A stretch of 64,000 nucleotides of DNA, from the NCBI RefSeq assembly GCF_000234355.1, contig NZ_AGQV01000002.1:186001-250000 (forward strand). The letters are read 5' to 3'. Of the stretch, positions 40,525 to 49,383 are shown piece by piece (positions within the stretch are counted from its first letter, which is position 1; the number at the start of each line of letters is the position of its first letter). The notes under the pieces were generated by a model. The model was not told where the DNA came from. It did not search any database and saw nothing but the letters and a program-made list of their open reading frames with translations. Source of the stretch: Gluconobacter morbifer G707 (GTDB lineage Bacteria; Pseudomonadota; Alphaproteobacteria; Acetobacterales; Acetobacteraceae). The position numbers were made by a program, and so were the translations under genes.

Positions 40525-40860
40525 GACACATCTAAATCAGTGGCAAAATGCCAAAATTGGCTTTGGTCTTTGCGGTGGTTGGATTTACACGAGCCCGAGG
40601 ATTGCAAGGCTGAGGCCATCAAACAGGATGAAATTCGATTGTCATCGAGAATGGAAACAGGAACACACGCAAGTCGTATAAGATATATTATGCCAACTAG
40701 TGTGGTAAAAATATCGATTTTTCTGACGATTACGTGAGCACACACGCAATTGTTGCGAAGAATGTCCGAATGATCGCTAGGAAGAATAAAGTTCAGTTCA
40801 TCTGGCTGTCATGTCTGAGCCGCAGCCGGATTTTTTGCCACCGCTGGGAGCGGCTACCGC

Positions 40861-42498
40861 ATGCCCCGTTTTTGTTTTCGTAATCTATTCCTGTTTGGCA
40901 GTGCCCTGTGTGTTGGATCACTTTCCTTCTTCCCGTCATCAGCCTTCGCTGATGATTATACGGAGTTGCTCGATATTCTTCGGGCAAAAGGCAGCCTCAC
41001 GCGCTCTGAGTACAGTAGCCTTCTCGCGCATCACCTGCATCATGCGCGTCCTTCCCTGACGCCTGAACGGCAGACCGCCTATCAGCCTGCCAGCCGGCAT
41101 CGTAACCGCTACATGCGTTATGGGCCCCAGAATGAAGGCAGTACGCTTGAAGCTCCTCCTGACGTCGAGACAATCGCTTCGATCAACGCGGCACGGCAGG
41201 CTGCGCAGGATGCCCGCATGAGTGCAGCTGACGCTCGCAACTCCCTCATGGAGGCCCGCCGGACCTACAATCCGGACAGCATTGTGAGGGTAAAACCCTA
41301 TGTTGCGGGTAAAGGCGTTACGATTCAGGCCGGACAGATCGATATTAACGTCTCCGGCTTCGTAAATGCCTATTACACCTACAACAGCCCTGCAGGCGGC
41401 CGGGCGGTTGCCGGTGGTGTCTCCACAGGCAGCAGCGGATTCGATTCCTCGTCCATCCGTAATGGACTGCTGCCTGGCGGCCTGATCCTGAAGCTCAATA
41501 CGACGCAGTCCGGAATTGATCTCGGGGCCGTCTTCGGCATGTATCCAGGTATCAACAACGCAGATGTGGGGACGTTCAATGCCAACTCGGGCGGTAGCCC
41601 CGTTGGTCTGGGCACGGCCGGACTGGATTTTCGTCAGGTTTACATGACCGCCGGAACCAAGGATTTCGGTACCGTCAAGCTGGGTCGTGATATCGCCCTG
41701 TTTGCTTCTGACGCCATCCTGAATGACGCCACGCTTCTCAGTGTGGGCAGTACGGGCAGTAACGCCAATCCGGCCAATACGTCCCTTGGCCGTATCGGCG
41801 TGGGTTATGTTTATACGGACTGGCTGCCGCAGATCACCTACATTTCTCCGAAATGGCGTGGTTTCCAGGCTTCCGTCGGCATCATGACACCGCTGGATGA
41901 ATTCAATTATGCGGGCGGCGGTCTCTCCGCCACGACAACGCAGCACAGTTCACCCATGCTTCAGGGCAAACTGACCTATGACGGCAACATTGCCGGCTTC
42001 ACCACCCGGTTCTGGACGAGTTACCTCGTGCAGCATCAGCAGAATCTTACGAGTTCCACTCTGGGAAGCAGCAGCCGGAAAGGTACGACGGTTGAAGCCG
42101 GCGACGTCGGCGTGAAAATCAGTCGCGGTCCGTTTGAAGGCGTGGCCTATTACTACTACGGCAGCGGCCTTGGCACGACGGGACTGTTCTTTGACGGTGT
42201 CGCCAGCAATGGACGCAAGCGTGATTCTGAAGGGTATTACGTCCAGGCAGCCTACAAGATCCTGCCGAAACTTAAGATGGTCGGCAGCTATGGTGTCAGT
42301 AATCTCTATCGGGCACAGGGAGATGACAGCCCGTCACTGGTCCGGCGCAACCAGTCCGAAGTGGGTGCTATTTACTACAACCTGACCGACTGGTTCACGA
42401 TCGTGGGCGAATACGCTCATACGGAATCGGACGGACACAGCCGCCTCTACAAGGAGAGCGATCATACATTCTCCGCTGGTGCGATGATGACGTTCTGA
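40861..42498 (+). CDS. Outer-membrane porin
   Basis: This 545-aa protein has a signal peptide (cleavage after Ala30, AFA), a periplasmic helical N-terminus of about 100 residues (ELLDILRAKGSLTRSEYSSLL, then an Ala/Arg/Asp coiled-coil-like stretch at about 105-135), and a long beta-barrel part from about residue 160. That part has alternating polar and aromatic strands and ends in a terminal Phe (GAMMTF), the usual signal for outer-membrane insertion. It resembles porins found in several copies in acetic acid bacteria. GGAG lies ten bases before the ATG. A strong terminator follows. Solute selectivity cannot be read. Confidence 0.85.
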   Translation: MPRFCFRNLFLFGSALCVGSLSFFPSSAFADDYTELLDILRAKGSLTRSEYSSLLAHHLHHARPSLTPERQTAYQPASRHRNRYMRYGPQNEGSTLEAPPDVETIASINAARQAAQDARMSAADARNSLMEARRTYNPDSIVRVKPYVAGKGVTIQAGQIDINVSGFVNAYYTYNSPAGGRAVAGGVSTGSSGFDSSSIRNGLLPGGLILKLNTTQSGIDLGAVFGMYPGINNADVGTFNANSGGSPVGLGTAGLDFRQVYMTAGTKDFGTVKLGRDIALFASDAILNDATLLSVGSTGSNANPANTSLGRIGVGYVYTDWLPQITYISPKWRGFQASVGIMTPLDEFNYAGGGLSATTTQHSSPMLQGKLTYDGNIAGFTTRFWTSYLVQHQQNLTSSTLGSSSRKGTTVEAGDVGVKISRGPFEGVAYYYYGSGLGTTGLFFDGVASNGRKRDSEGYYVQAAYKILPKLKMVGSYGVSNLYRAQGDDSPSLVRRNQSEVGAIYYNLTDWFTIVGEYAHTESDGHSRLYKESDHTFSAGAMMTF

Positions 42499-42509
42499 TC
42501 CACCGGAAC

Positions 42510-42555
42510 ACGATCGGATCGGGTATGGCCTCCCTGCCCGATCCGATCGTTTGTT
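42510..42555. terminator. Hairpin terminator between porin and MBL genes
   Basis: A perfect 14-bp stem (ACGATCGGATCGGG at 42510-42523 with its complement at 42537-42550) is followed by TTGTT on the plus strand. It lies between convergent genes and ends at the MBL stop codon, so it probably ends transcription from both sides, mainly the porin. Confidence 0.75.
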
Positions 42556-43346
42556 CAGAGATCCAGCACCATACCGTCATAAGCCGGTTCGACATCTGCG
42601 GGCAGCGTCTGACAGAGCATTCGGTAATCCATCTCCGGCCCCATGTGAGTCAGAATGGTTCTGGGGCAGCCAATCCTGTCACGCCATTCCAGCACGCGCT
42701 GCACCCAGGCGTGTGCCGGATGGGGCTCGTGCTGGAAGCAGTCCACGACCCATGTCCTGATGCCAGTCAGCGCCATCAATCCGTCTTCGGAAAGTGTGTC
42801 GACATCCGTGGAATAGGCGAAGTCATCTACCCGGATGCCCAGGGACGTGATTCGTCCATGCTGCTGTTCAAACAGACGGAGCGTCATCTCTGGTAGCGGA
42901 ATGACGTCCCCTGCCCTGACAATGGTTTCATCAAAGACCGGTCGATAAAAATCCGGTCCTTTCCACGGCGCAAAGGCATAGGCGTAACGCAGGCGCAGTT
43001 CGTCCATGACGTCCTGTGCGGCAAAAAGCGGCAACGGTGATTCAATGACACGATTGACGGCCCGCAACTCATCCAGACCGCCAATATGATCCCCGTGCGC
43101 ATGCGTATAGATCACACCATGAACATGGCTGAGCCCGCAGGCCAGCATCTGGTGACGGAAATCAGGGCCTGAATCCACCAGCAGCCGAAAGCCGTTTTCA
43201 CTCTCCAGAACAGCGGAGGTGCGGGTGCGCCTGTTACGGGGTTCCTGCGGATCGCAGGAACCCCAGATTCCCGTCTGTAGACCCTCCCCGCCCCCGATCA
43301 TCGGGACACCGGCAGAGCCTCCACATCCGAGAATCGTTACTTTCAC
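42555..43346 (-). CDS. Metallo-beta-lactamase-fold phosphodiesterase (PhnP-like)
   Basis: The 263-aa protein belongs to the PhnP/RNase Z-like branch of the MBL fold. It starts MKVTILGCGGSAGVPMIGG (family: LGxGxSxGxPxxG), with the metal motif THAHGDH and later Asp and His ligands (DFAYSTD, ILTHMG). PhnP proper opens cyclic ribose phosphates in phosphonate breakdown, but in alphaproteobacteria this gene sits after tatD and metG with no phosphonate genes, so its substrate is open. It is the last gene of the eight-gene minus-strand run, overlapping tatD by four bases. Confidence 0.88.
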   Translation of the reverse strand: MKVTILGCGGSAGVPMIGGGEGLQTGIWGSCDPQEPRNRRTRTSAVLESENGFRLLVDSGPDFRHQMLACGLSHVHGVIYTHAHGDHIGGLDELRAVNRVIESPLPLFAAQDVMDELRLRYAYAFAPWKGPDFYRPVFDETIVRAGDVIPLPEMTLRLFEQQHGRITSLGIRVDDFAYSTDVDTLSEDGLMALTGIRTWVVDCFQHEPHPAHAWVQRVLEWRDRIGCPRTILTHMGPEMDYRMLCQTLPADVEPAYDGMVLDL

Positions 43347-44128
43347 AGGCGGGTCCTTGCAAACAGGCGATGGACATTGGCAGTTGTCACATCCGCCATT
43401 TCTTCCGGACTGACGCCCCGCTCCTGCGCCAGATGCGCAGCCGTGTGCGCGACGTAACCTGGTGTGTTGGGTTTGCCACGTTTCGGGACTGGCGCGAGGA
43501 ACGGACTATCCGTTTCAACCAGAATGCGATCCTGAGGCAACGCCCGCGCAACTTCCCGGATTTCCTCGCATTTCGGAAATGTGAGAAGACCGGAGAAACT
43601 GATATAACCGCCCAGTTCCAGTGCAGCCTGCGCCAGCTTTGGCCCGGATGCAAAGCAATGGATCAGAAAGGGAAAGGCCCCTTTCCCGTGCTCATCCCGA
43701 AGAATGGCAATCGTATCGTCATCCGCCTGACGCGTGTGGATCACGACGGGAAGTCCGGTCCTGCGAGCCGCAGCGATATGGGTGCGGAACGCCGCATGCT
43801 GGGCAGGTTTGGCCTCGTCCCCGCTATGGAAATAATCCAGCCCTGATTCTCCGATGGCAACAATACCCGGATGTTCAGTTCTGGCGACGATTTCATCCAC
43901 GGAAGGAAGCGGTTCCTCCACGACATGATCGGGATGAATGCCAATCGCACACCAGACACGCATCTGCGGCGTATCATATCGCGTCAGGTCAATCTGGCGG
44001 CTTGCCTGTGTCCAGCGCGTACCGATCGTAATCATGCCTGATAGACCGGATCCCCGCGCGATATCCAGAGCGGCGGGAACATCATCCAGAAGATCCAGAT
44101 GACAGTGGCTGTCGATCAGTCCGGTCAT
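43343..44128 (-). CDS. tatD: TatD family metal-dependent deoxyribonuclease
   Basis: The 261-aa TIM-barrel hydrolase has SHCHLD near the start (metal His pair), the Glu of IGESGLDYF, HTRQADDDT, IHCFASG and the late Asp of ILVETDSPFLAP. TatD/YcfH proteins are 3'-5' DNA exonucleases tied to DNA repair and chaperoning. It overlaps metG upstream and the MBL gene downstream by four bases each (ATGA type), so all three are likely translated together. The order metG-tatD-MBL is widely conserved. Confidence 0.95.
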   Translation of the reverse strand: MTGLIDSHCHLDLLDDVPAALDIARGSGLSGMITIGTRWTQASRQIDLTRYDTPQMRVWCAIGIHPDHVVEEPLPSVDEIVARTEHPGIVAIGESGLDYFHSGDEAKPAQHAAFRTHIAAARRTGLPVVIHTRQADDDTIAILRDEHGKGAFPFLIHCFASGPKLAQAALELGGYISFSGLLTFPKCEEIREVARALPQDRILVETDSPFLAPVPKRGKPNTPGYVAHTAAHLAQERGVSPEEMADVTTANVHRLFARTRL

Positions 44129-45660
44129 GCGCTTTCCTCAACAAAGCGCGGGAAAAGCCCGGTCGGTTTCGGCAGGATCTGCCCGCCCGGCAGAGGCGTC
44201 TCCAGAGCGTCGAAACCGCGTTCGCTATCTTCAACGCCAAGCTGGGTCAGCATTTTTGCCATCGTATCGGGCATGTAAGGCTGAAGCAGCGTCGCGATGG
44301 CCCGGATGACATCCACCAGAACACGCAGTACGTCCGCCATGCGCGCCGTATCTGTTTTTTTCAGCGCCCAAGGCGCCTGACGGTCGATATAGGCATTGGC
44401 TGCCCGGATGACTTTCCAGACTTCCTCCAGAGCATCCGTAATGGCCTTGCGCTCGATCTGTTCAGTCATGATGGTTGGAAGAACTTCCGTCATGGCGAGT
44501 ATGGCCTGGTCATCTTCCGTCAGCGCGCCGCGTTCTGGCAGAACACCGTCGAGATTCCTGGCGATCTGGCTCAGTGTGCGCTGGCACAGATTTCCCAGAT
44601 CATTTGCCAGTTCGACATTCGTGCGCGTGATCATGGAACGGCGACTGAAATTGGAATCCCCGCCAAACGGCACTTCCCGCATCAGAAAGAAGCGCAGCGC
44701 ATCCAGACCGAATTCATCAGCCAGCGCCTTCGGATCCAAGACATTCCCGAGGGACTTGCTCATTTTTTCGCCCTCGACTGTCCACCAGCCATGGGCAAAG
44801 ACGCTTTTCGGCAGAGGCAGTCCGGCCGCCATCAGGAAAGCCGGCCAGTATACACAGTGGAAGCGCGCGATTTCCTTGCCGACAACGTGCAGGTCAGCTG
44901 GCCAGAACCTAGCCCTCGGATTATTCAGATCTGGATACCCTACAGCCGTCAGATAGTTGGCCAGAGCATCGAACCAGACATACATCACGTGATCCGGGTC
45001 ATTCGGAACCGGCACGCCCCATCTGAAACTGGTGCGGCTGATGGACAGGTCCTTCAGGCCCTGTCTGACAAAACTTTCAATTTCCCGTTTCGGACCATGC
45101 GGACCAATGAAATCGGGGTTATTTTCATAAAGTTCGAGCAGCCGTCCTTCGAATTCGGAGAGTTTGAAGAAGTAGGATGGCTCCTTGACGCGCTCGACCG
45201 GTGCACCGGACGGCGCCATCATCGTCCCATCAGGTTTCCTGACCAGTTCGTCTTCGCCAATGAATGCCTCATCACGCGTGGAATACCAGCCTTCATAAGC
45301 TCCGAGATAAATGAACCCGTTTGCCGCGACCTTCTCCCACAGTGCACAGGCGGCATTCTTGTGACGGTCCTCGGTCGTGCGGATGAACTCGTCGGTCGAG
45401 ATCGCCATGTCCTTCTGCATCTGACGGAAGCTGGCTGAAATCTCATCCGCGTATGCCTGAGGCTCTTTGCCGAGCGAACGCGCCGTCTGCTCGACCTTCT
45501 GGCCATGCTCGTCCGTCCCGCTGACGAACAGGACGTCTTCCCCGTTCAGACGATGGAAACGCGCCATGACATCGGCGGCGATGCAGGTATAGGCGTGCCC
45601 GATATGAGGAGCACCGTTCACATAGAAAATCGGGGTCGTGATGGTGAAGCGCCGCGTCAT
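44125..45660 (-). CDS. metG: Methionyl-tRNA synthetase
   Basis: MetG charges tRNA-Met for initiation and elongation. The signature HIGH occurs in GAPHIGHAYT near residue 18, and the KMSKS loop in GEKMSKSLGN. At 511 aa it ends after the anticodon-binding helices and lacks the C-terminal EMAP/Arc1p-like dimerisation domain of longer forms. The connective domain shows no Cys zinc knuckle, so it is the zinc-free MetG type. I place the start at ATG 45660 (MTRRFTITTPIFYV); an upstream GTG at 45666 would add two residues. holB lies 28 bp upstream. Confidence 0.97.
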   Translation of the reverse strand: MTRRFTITTPIFYVNGAPHIGHAYTCIAADVMARFHRLNGEDVLFVSGTDEHGQKVEQTARSLGKEPQAYADEISASFRQMQKDMAISTDEFIRTTEDRHKNAACALWEKVAANGFIYLGAYEGWYSTRDEAFIGEDELVRKPDGTMMAPSGAPVERVKEPSYFFKLSEFEGRLLELYENNPDFIGPHGPKREIESFVRQGLKDLSISRTSFRWGVPVPNDPDHVMYVWFDALANYLTAVGYPDLNNPRARFWPADLHVVGKEIARFHCVYWPAFLMAAGLPLPKSVFAHGWWTVEGEKMSKSLGNVLDPKALADEFGLDALRFFLMREVPFGGDSNFSRRSMITRTNVELANDLGNLCQRTLSQIARNLDGVLPERGALTEDDQAILAMTEVLPTIMTEQIERKAITDALEEVWKVIRAANAYIDRQAPWALKKTDTARMADVLRVLVDVIRAIATLLQPYMPDTMAKMLTQLGVEDSERGFDALETPLPGGQILPKPTGLFPRFVEESA

Positions 45661-45688
45661 ATCCACTCATTTCGTCACGCCGGAACCA

Positions 45689-46612
45689 TCACACGCCGGC
45701 AGCGAGTTCCACTGCCTGCCGGATGGCCTGGGCCTTATCCAGATTGAAGCCTTCCGTCTGCCGCTTCAGTGTGTCGAGTTCCGAACACATCCGGGCCGCA
45801 GTGTCAGCCTGTGTCAGGTTACCGTGCCGCGCTGCTTGGCGCGCACGATCTGCCAGACCCTCACCTAGCAAATCGCACAGCAATGCAAAACCGTCTGCTT
45901 CCCGCGCGATACGATCAATCAGCACCATCATGGCCGCATCCAGCATCCGGCCCTTCAGGATATCCGCCACGAATGCAGCGATTGCTCCATCCCGGTCACG
46001 GGAAAGAAATACGGCGCGTCCCGGTGAACCATGCGCCCGTTCCAGCACGTGTTCCGGTACATCCGGCAGGACAGCATGCATGTCATCCGCAGAAAGCGGA
46101 GAGAGAGCCAGAGGACGGCAGCGGCTGCGGATGGTCGGCAGCAGAGCACCGGGAGATGACGTCGTCAGCAGTACGATGGCACGTGGTGGGGGCTCTTCCA
46201 GAATCTTGAGCAGGGCATTGGCGGCAAAGCGGTTGAGGTATTCCGCCCCATCCACGATCACTACGCGCCATCCGCCTTCCGTCGCCGTATGGTGCAGGAA
46301 GGACTGGACGGGCCTGACATCCGCAGCCGTGATTTCCCCCCTCAGCCGTCCCTTCTTTTCGTCCATGGCGCGGGAGATTTCTAACAAATCTCCATGCGTT
46401 CCGGCTGTAATCCGGCGTCCGGCTGGCGATTCAGGGTCTTCGCCATGCAGCAGAAGACGGGCGAGACGGAAGGCCAGCGTGGCCTTTCCCACACCGGCCG
46501 GCCCTGAAATCAGCCAGGCGTGGTGCAGTCGCCCAGAGGCCAGCGCTGCTCGAAAAGACTGCTCCGCCGCGTCATGCCCACGGAGGGTAAAAGTATGCCG
46601 TGGATCGGTCAC
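45689..46612 (-). CDS. holB: DNA polymerase III delta prime subunit
   Basis: HolB is part of the clamp loader that opens the DnaN ring. The 307-aa AAA+ protein has a P-loop-like GPAGVGKAT (37-45), the GDLLEI region, DGAEYLNRFAANALLKILEEPP, which is the family signature, and LLTTSSPGALLPTIRSRC (the sensor/SRC motif). The Cys zinc module of the E. coli protein is missing, as in other alphaproteobacteria. Its start overlaps tmk by four bases; tmk-holB is an almost universal pair. Confidence 0.95.
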   Translation of the reverse strand: MTDPRHTFTLRGHDAAEQSFRAALASGRLHHAWLISGPAGVGKATLAFRLARLLLHGEDPESPAGRRITAGTHGDLLEISRAMDEKKGRLRGEITAADVRPVQSFLHHTATEGGWRVVIVDGAEYLNRFAANALLKILEEPPPRAIVLLTTSSPGALLPTIRSRCRPLALSPLSADDMHAVLPDVPEHVLERAHGSPGRAVFLSRDRDGAIAAFVADILKGRMLDAAMMVLIDRIAREADGFALLCDLLGEGLADRARQAARHGNLTQADTAARMCSELDTLKRQTEGFNLDKAQAIRQAVELAAGV

Positions 46613-47268
46613 GCCACCCCGGCATTTTCGGTCTGCGTCAGTCGTTGATGAACCAGTTCCAGCAGGACATGACTGACGGCTTCAGGAGTCTGATCCGCAT
46701 CAATGCGCTGCACGCGGTCCGGCTCCGCCACGGCAATCCGGTCAAAAGCCATCAGAACCCGGTCATGAAACGCCTCGGCCTGCCCTTCATATCGATCCGT
46801 GCGGCCGCCACGTGCTTTCAGGCGCGTAATCGCCTTCGTCCGCGATACATCGAGCAGAAGGGTAAGGTCCGGTTCGCACCCCACGAGAGTCCGGGCCTTT
46901 TTCAGAAATGCCAGTCTGGCCGGCGCCCCCTGCCCGATCCCGTAACCCTGATAGGCCAGGGTCGAGTCGTGGAAACGGTCACAGATCACGATCTCACCAC
47001 GCGCAAGCGCCGGTAGGATGGCATTGTCCAGATGATCGCATCTGGCGGCCATATGTCCCAGAATTTCCGCACGCCATGAGAGGTCAGCTTCACCAAACAG
47101 CAGAAGGTGACGGATTTCCTCGGCACCAGGTGTCCCGCCCGGCTCTCGGGTCTGGAACACCGACCGGCCTTCTGCCCTCAGCGCATCGGCCAGAAGGCGT
47201 GCCTGGGTGGATTTTCCGGCTCCCTCGCCGCCTTCCAGCGTAACGAACAGTCCTTTACGCTGGGCCAT
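46609..47268 (-). CDS. tmk: Thymidylate kinase
   Basis: Tmk phosphorylates dTMP to dTDP. The 219-aa protein has the P-loop GGEGAGKST at residues 13-21, the DRFHDSTLAYQG (family: DRYxxSxxAYQ) and the REPGGTPGAEEIR element. I chose the ATG at 47268 (MAQRKGLFVTLEGG), which gives the normal N-terminus; an in-frame start at 47289 would add seven residues. It overlaps the carboxypeptidase gene by 14 bases and holB by four, so expression is coupled on both sides. Confidence 0.97.
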   Translation of the reverse strand: MAQRKGLFVTLEGGEGAGKSTQARLLADALRAEGRSVFQTREPGGTPGAEEIRHLLLFGEADLSWRAEILGHMAARCDHLDNAILPALARGEIVICDRFHDSTLAYQGYGIGQGAPARLAFLKKARTLVGCEPDLTLLLDVSRTKAITRLKARGGRTDRYEGQAEAFHDRVLMAFDRIAVAEPDRVQRIDADQTPEAVSHVLLELVHQRLTQTENAGVA

Positions 47269-48529
47269 GGCCCAGCCGCGCCATGGCACGTCCTATCAGC
47301 CCGAGCTGTCCAACGGAACGCCCTGCCTGAAGCGGCACCCGGATATCCGGCATTCCCGCGGCGGAAATCACCAGTGCACCACAGACCTGCCCTTCCCGTA
47401 CCGGTGCGATCACCGGAGAAGAGTAGTCCACTCCGATATGAGAGCGCTGCTGCCAGCCGATCGGCAGGGTCATGACGATATCGGAACCGGCCACCAGAGG
47501 TACGTCCTTGTGTTCCCCCATCCAGACCGGGGCATGATCCACAACCTGTCCCCGGCGGAACAGGGTCGCGTTTTCGAAATTGGCGAACGCCCAGGCCATG
47601 AGCCGTTCCCCTTCATGGGCACGCTCGTTACTGGAAGACGTTCCATTGATGACCACGATCACGCGGTTGCCGTTACGGTTCGAACTGGCACAAAGACCGA
47701 AGCCACCCGCGTCGGTATGTCCGGTCTTGAGACCATCCGCGAGTCCCTTGTCCACAAGAACGTTGCGGTTGCCCTGCTTGATGCGGTTGAAGGTAAATTC
47801 GGTTTCCCCGAAGAAGTGATAATACTGCGGGAAATCACGGATCAGGTGCAGCGCGACTGTGCCGACGTCATGGGCGGACATATAATGCCCCTCAGCCGGC
47901 AGACCCGTCACGTTCATAAAGTGCGAATTGGTCAGGCCGATCTTGGGCGCTTCCTCATTCATCATTGCAACGAAGCGTTCTTCCGAACCGGCAATGCCTT
48001 CGGCCAGAACTACACAGGCATCATTGCCAGACTGAATGACCATGCCCTGAATGAGATCGGATACCAGAACGCTTTCGCCCAGCGGCACGAACATCTTTGA
48101 GCCCTGGGTGCGCCATGCCTTCTCACTCACCGGCAGGGACTGATCGAGGCGGATCCGTCCCGTCGCCAGCATTCCGAAGACGATGTAGGCCGTCATCATT
48201 TTCGTCAGGGACGACGGCGCCATGCGTTCATCCGACGCCTTGTCCAGCAGCACCGCGCCCGTCGTGTAATCAACGACATAGGCCCAGCGCGCCACTGTAT
48301 CGAACGGCCCGATGGGTGTGTTGGCCGGAACCGAAGGTACGGCGTCAGCACCGGCAGCCACGCTGGCGGCCTTGGCATGGGCGGGATGAGCATGATGATG
48401 CGGGCGGGCGAAAGCCCTCAGTGGCCCCGCCAGAGAAGCGCAGGCTGCAAAACCTGCCACACCACCAAAAAGAGAGCGTCTAGTCCGCACGTTCGTCCCC
48501 AGTTGTTCGGCCGTCAGAATGGCCGTCAT
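47255..48529 (-). CDS. D-alanyl-D-alanine carboxypeptidase with Tat-type signal
   Basis: This penicillin-binding protein of the DacA/PBP5 class trims the terminal D-Ala from peptidoglycan stem peptides. The active site shows Ser107 and Lys110 (SSLTK), SGN in MVIQSGNDA, and KTG in DGLKTGHT. A PBP5-like beta-rich C-terminal domain follows (about 315-424). The N-terminus has a twin-arginine signal (RTRRSLFGG, Arg17-Arg18) followed by a moderately hydrophobic stretch ending at AFA, which suggests export folded through Tat. A His/Ala-rich linker follows the signal. The usual C-terminal amphipathic anchor is not obvious. It is coupled to rlpA (four-base overlap) and tmk (14-base overlap). Confidence 0.92.
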   Translation of the reverse strand: MTAILTAEQLGTNVRTRRSLFGGVAGFAACASLAGPLRAFARPHHHAHPAHAKAASVAAGADAVPSVPANTPIGPFDTVARWAYVVDYTTGAVLLDKASDERMAPSSLTKMMTAYIVFGMLATGRIRLDQSLPVSEKAWRTQGSKMFVPLGESVLVSDLIQGMVIQSGNDACVVLAEGIAGSEERFVAMMNEEAPKIGLTNSHFMNVTGLPAEGHYMSAHDVGTVALHLIRDFPQYYHFFGETEFTFNRIKQGNRNVLVDKGLADGLKTGHTDAGGFGLCASSNRNGNRVIVVINGTSSSNERAHEGERLMAWAFANFENATLFRRGQVVDHAPVWMGEHKDVPLVAGSDIVMTLPIGWQQRSHIGVDYSSPVIAPVREGQVCGALVISAAGMPDIRVPLQAGRSVGQLGLIGRAMARLGHGPA

Positions 48530-49383
48530 TCCACAATGATCCGCGCGCCCTCTACCCCGCAGAGCCGGGTATGGTCCAGTGCTTCATCAGCCTGCGACAC
48601 ATCGCGATAGGGGCCACTCCTGACCCGCCAGTCCAGTCCGGTCCCGTCACGGGTATGCAGAACCGTACCATTACAGCGGGCCGCAACACGGGCGGCCGTG
48701 GCCTGCCCGGAAAAAATTCCCACCAATACGTAAAGATCGTGCGGGCCCGGCGCCCCCTGCTGCCAGACGGTAGGAAGGGGCGCCACGGAAGCCCTGGAGG
48801 TATCCGCCTCGGAGGAACCGTTGCCATAGACGCGCGATGTTCCGTCATTCAGGGATGTCGCCTGAACTTCTCCGACCGGCGCAGACTGAATGACCAGTGC
48901 GGGTGTCTTCATCAACACGGCTGAAAGCCTGTGACTTTCCTGCTCGTCTTCGGTTATCTCGACAGGAGTATCACCTTTCATGACAAGAAGTTCTGCCACC
49001 TTTGGCGAAACTGCGAGGATGCGCCCCTGATCGGCCGGGCCACGGTCATTCAGTCGAATCCGTACAATACGGCCATTCTCTAGATTGCGGACATTCACGA
49101 TCGCAGGCAGTTGGAGGGTCTGGTGAGCGCCTGTCATGCTGGACGCCGACCAGATTTCCCCATCCGCGGTTACATGTGAATCCTGATCCTTCTCGATCGT
49201 GGCCAGACCGGTGGCGTGGTAGTCGAACTGCTCGTTCGGATAGAACCAGCCATACGTTCCATGCCAACCATTGCCGAGTTCATAATGCATGCTCTCTACC
49301 GGAGCAGGCGCTTCCCGATGACAGGCCACCAGAAGCGGCAGGACTGTCAGAAGCGTCGCGGCTTTACGAGGCGGGAGAAACAA
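48526..49383 (-). CDS. rlpA: RlpA-like septal lipoprotein (DPBB and SPOR domains)
   Basis: RlpA proteins are lytic transglycosylases acting on stem-peptide-free glycan at the septum, or septal binding proteins. This 285-aa protein has a lipoprotein signal (LLVAC with Cys21), a double-psi beta-barrel (about 42-150, TGLATIEKD, then RNLENGRIVRIRLNDRGPAD, which has the family Asp) and a C-terminal SPOR domain (about 215-285, YVLVGIFSGQATAARVAARC) that binds denuded glycan. It would sit on the inner leaflet of the outer membrane at division sites. It is sandwiched between a lytic transglycosylase and a carboxypeptidase with short overlaps, so the three form a wall-remodelling set. Confidence 0.9.
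   Translation of the reverse strand: MFLPPRKAATLLTVLPLLVACHREAPAPVESMHYELGNGWHGTYGWFYPNEQFDYHATGLATIEKDQDSHVTADGEIWSASSMTGAHQTLQLPAIVNVRNLENGRIVRIRLNDRGPADQGRILAVSPKVAELLVMKGDTPVEITEDEQESHRLSAVLMKTPALVIQSAPVGEVQATSLNDGTSRVYGNGSSEADTSRASVAPLPTVWQQGAPGPHDLYVLVGIFSGQATAARVAARCNGTVLHTRDGTGLDWRVRSGPYRDVSQADEALDHTRLCGVEGARIIVE

Larger units (their letters stand above)
40298..40860. other. Palindrome-rich gap between divergent POT and porin genes
   Basis: This 563-bp intergenic region shows no convincing gene and is more AT-rich than its surroundings, mostly from 40640 on. Between 40372 and 40553 it is packed with perfect inverted repeats and TGGCA/TGCCA or TTTGCCA half-sites. Besides the three large ones listed separately, there are GGCAATTTGCC (40471-40481), TGGCAAAATGCCA (40541-40553), and a TTTGCCATA copy inside 40435-40448. 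A weaker AAAAAT/ATTTTT hairpin is at 40707-40722. It likely holds operators or an untranslated regulator for one or both genes. Confidence 0.7.

Noticed and set aside
40372-40553. CRISPR array
   Set aside because: The repeats are inverted and unevenly spaced, with no uniform spacers and no cas genes nearby.
40427-40681. 84-codon open frame in the palindrome-rich gap
   Set aside because: It runs across palindromes and has no motif or ribosome-binding site. It is a chance frame.
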